58,039 bases of DNA from Candidatus Kuenenia stuttgartensis. Lineage in GTDB: Bacteria; Planctomycetota; JAKEIC01; DYIT01. Every line of letters starts with the position of its first letter. Position 1 is the stretch's first letter. The DNA lies in assembly GCA_020723505.1 (NCBI GenBank), contig DYIT01000014.1:1-58039 (forward strand). Direction: 5' to 3'. The translations under genes and the position numbers were made by a program. Below the pieces are notes generated by a model. It did no database searches. It was given only the letters and a program-made list of their open reading frames with translations, and had not been told where the DNA came from. Shown here piece by piece: positions 55,734 through 58,039 of this stretch.

Positions 55734-55762
55734 TTCATAGGAGGGGAAAAGGCAAGTTTCAA
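55734..55762 (-). promoter_or_regulatory. Promoter for the Gly-rich two-gene operon
   Basis: Minus strand TTGAAA (55762-55757)-N17-TATGAA (55739-55734). Confidence 0.6.
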
Positions 55763-55790
55763 TAGCGTTCTACTAGATTCATTTTGACAA

Positions 55791-56642
55791 CTATAAAAAT
55801 GATGAAGTGTAGCCATGGATTCTTGCGAACCATTCCAAGGCAAGGCGGACCAGGGCGTCGAGGATTTCCGGCCTCGCGCCATCCGGTCCGGATGCCGGGA
55901 AGGGCGAGGCGGACAGGACCTCGTATCGCCTTCCAGTCTTGCGGAGCTCGAAGAGGCCGAAATCCAGGCCGAGCGCCCTTACAGCCGCGACCGCCGCGCG
56001 AGCCGCCGCAGCCGGTGGATTGCCCGGGAATCCGAATGCCTTCCTCCCTACTACCGACACCCGGCAACCCGCGAAATCCGCGAGCGCCGTCCCCCCCCTT
56101 ATTATCGCCGACCCGTCCTTGCGCCAGACGAGGTTTAAAATGCCGTCAAGCGACCCTGCGTCATGCACCTCGACCCTCTCCTGCAAGCCGCCCGGACCGA
56201 GTATCTCGACCACCGCCGGGAACGCGAACCCGCGGCTGCCCGGTTCGAAGGGCTTCCTCGCCCAAATCCAAGGACTGACCGGCACGCCCTTGCGCCTGAG
56301 AACCACAAGCGGTTTCGCCGGATCGGAGAACTGCTCGAGCGCGTGCATGCTGTTGATGACCTTGAACCCCCGGTCCTCGAAATCCCTGGCCACGGCGAGG
56401 TCATGCGGAATCACGAGCGGTGAAAGCGCCGTCACGACCAGCCCATGCGTCCCCCGAGGCCTTGCCATGCCCGGCTTCGATTCCACGGCCATGTCGAGCG
56501 GATCAGCGAGCTGAACTTTGCACCCATTCGCCTCGAAAGCTGCTTTGAGAGCCGCTCCGAGCTTGCATGGCCTCCCCCTCCCGGCGGGCACGTCCTCGAA
56601 GCGGGCAAGGACCGTTATTGGCGGCGCGCTGCGGGCTTTCAT
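55791..56642 (-). CDS. Divergent RimK/ATP-grasp-like protein
   Basis: ALSPLVIPHDLAVARDFEDRGFKVINSMHALEQFSDPAKPLVVLRRKGVPVSPWIW; CRVSVVGRKAFGFPGN; canonical Gly-loop and E-x-N metal motif not evident. Confidence 0.6.
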   Translation of the reverse strand: MKARSAPPITVLARFEDVPAGRGRPCKLGAALKAAFEANGCKVQLADPLDMAVESKPGMARPRGTHGLVVTALSPLVIPHDLAVARDFEDRGFKVINSMHALEQFSDPAKPLVVLRRKGVPVSPWIWARKPFEPGSRGFAFPAVVEILGPGGLQERVEVHDAGSLDGILNLVWRKDGSAIIRGGTALADFAGCRVSVVGRKAFGFPGNPPAAAARAAVAAVRALGLDFGLFELRKTGRRYEVLSASPFPASGPDGARPEILDALVRLALEWFARIHGYTSSFL

Positions 56643-58039
56643 TGATCTGTCATGTCGCGATCCCCTGAAGGCGCCGGCACCCTCGATAGAATCTTCTCCG
56701 CCCTCGCTTTCAAGGCATCGGGGACCGTTTTTCCCCCGAGCATGAGCCTCAACGCCTCAATCGCCTTCTCCGAGCCCTGCGTCGCGCGCCTCTCGAGCAG
56801 ATCCACGCACAGGCCGATTTCCTGCCCTGCGCTTGCGACGGAATTCGGCCCAGCGAGAATCCTGGCGGCGGCAAGCAGAAACGGGTCCGTCTCCGACGGG
56901 CCGAGCCTGCTCGCACCCATCCCGACGTCGAGCAGCCTGCGGCCGACGCCGGAAGCAAGCGCCGCGGAACCTTCCACCGCGCCTTGATGAAGCGCGATGC
57001 TCAAGACCTCCACGACGGAGTGCTCGGTCGGATCCTTCCAGAACAGCTTCGCGAGGAATACCAGAATCTCCTGCTTCATGGTCTCCCTCGCCGCGCCCGA
57101 GGACAGCATTCCTGCGAGAGTGTCCAGCACCAGCCGCCTGTTCTTGAGGCTCCAGACCGTCTTCATGCTCTCGGTTTCCTCGAACTTCCTCATGAGCGAT
57201 CTGGCAATCATCTGGGGGAACGGAGCCTCGCCCCCTATGGATGCCGCGGCGGCCGCCAGCCCCCGCAGCGCGGCGGGGATGAGCATGGTGTGCACGTCCG
57301 CGCCCGCGAGCGCCTTCAGAAGAGTGCCGTCCGCCTCCTTGACCTCCTCGGCCACGGCCTGCTTCTGGTCCGCGTTCAGGACCTTGATGAGCAGACGGGT
57401 CAGGTCCTTCTTAAGGTCGGCATGCACGGCCGGGGATTCCGCGATGCAGGCGGCCTGGGCCACGTCGCCCGGGCCGTACTTGCGCGATTTGAGCTTCGCC
57501 AGGCAGCGTCTCGACAGCAGTTCGACGGCGCCGGCGGGAGCCGCGGGATTCAGAATCAGAGTCCCGGCCATCGCCGCGACCCTGTTGGCCACCACCGGAT
57601 TCGCGCCGCCCGCCAGCGCCTCGAGTCGAATGAGGAATCTCCTGAACTCGGCCTTTCCGACGCCCGCGACGACTCCCGCGTCCGCCAGAAAGCCGTCGAG
57701 AATCTCGACGAGCTCCAGCCTCTGCCGCGTATCGCGCAGCTCGACGCCGATGAAGTCCAGGATCGGCCCGGCGGCAGCGAAACCCAGGCTGCGCATGGCC
57801 TCGTATATCTCGGCGTTGTACTCGGGCAGGAATTCGGTGTTGAGAATCTTCACGAACAGCCGGGCGAACCTGGATCGCAGGGCCGCTCCCATGCCCGGTC
57901 TCGCGTGCAGGCCGGACCTCATCAGGGCCCTGATGTCGGCCTGGCTCCCGGATTCGGCTACGCCGAGGCAACGTGCGGCCAGCGCGGCAGCCGCGCGCGC
58001 AGGCGCCTTGCAGGAAGCCACGACCTCGGCGGCGATCTT
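56639..58039 (-). CDS. HEAT-like alpha-helical repeat protein, N-terminus outside window
   Basis: 460+ aa helical repeats; reading frame open to window end; ATGA overlap with next gene. Confidence 0.6.
   Translation of the reverse strand, partial: KIAAEVVASCKAPARAAAALAARCLGVAESGSQADIRALMRSGLHARPGMGAALRSRFARLFVKILNTEFLPEYNAEIYEAMRSLGFAAAGPILDFIGVELRDTRQRLELVEILDGFLADAGVVAGVGKAEFRRFLIRLEALAGGANPVVANRVAAMAGTLILNPAAPAGAVELLSRRCLAKLKSRKYGPGDVAQAACIAESPAVHADLKKDLTRLLIKVLNADQKQAVAEEVKEADGTLLKALAGADVHTMLIPAALRGLAAAAASIGGEAPFPQMIARSLMRKFEETESMKTVWSLKNRRLVLDTLAGMLSSGAARETMKQEILVFLAKLFWKDPTEHSVVEVLSIALHQGAVEGSAALASGVGRRLLDVGMGASRLGPSETDPFLLAAARILAGPNSVASAGQEIGLCVDLLERRATQGSEKAIEALRLMLGGKTVPDALKARAEKILSRVPAPSGDRDMTDQ

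Overview
58 kb of GC-rich bacterial chromosome, probably from a Planctomycetota-like or similar environmental lineage (inferred only from gene content: many carboxypeptidase-regulatory-like secreted proteins, two Hanks kinases, zinc-ribbon fusions, TamA/TamB). No rRNA, tRNA, CRISPR, phage or transposase genes were recognised. Main blocks: MOT1-type molybdate transporter plus ModE-like regulator with a candidate ModE box; tamB-tamA; queH-larB; a zinc-ribbon/GNAT/GAF operon; TerC; a 34-aa Cys-Cys-Cys microprotein missed by the ORF track; a TetR / lysine-2,3-aminomutase-like / tandem ATP-grasp / GNAT operon divergent from a RimK-like ligase; two Hanks kinases (one REC-kinase fusion); a five-gene oligopeptide ABC transporter whose permeases carry very large extracytoplasmic insertions (HEAT-like helical in DppB, two FHA-like domains plus two extra TM helices in DppC); CNNM/CorC and recO; a QmoA/QmoB-like HdrA pair; a GNAT-cupin ORF with an apparent CTG start; a YefM-YoeB-type toxin-antitoxin pair; an amidohydrolase; and an AT-richer island with a PGRS-like Gly-rich secreted protein. 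A dispersed family of 40-nt hairpins with 14/12/14 architecture and compensatory stem changes follows stop codons at several loci. Strongest candidates for undescribed biology: (1) the KamA/tandem ATP-grasp/GNAT operon, (2) the FHA- and helical-insert peptide transporter, (3) the covarying hairpin family, (4) the CCC microprotein. All family calls are by eye from translated sequence; no database search was possible.
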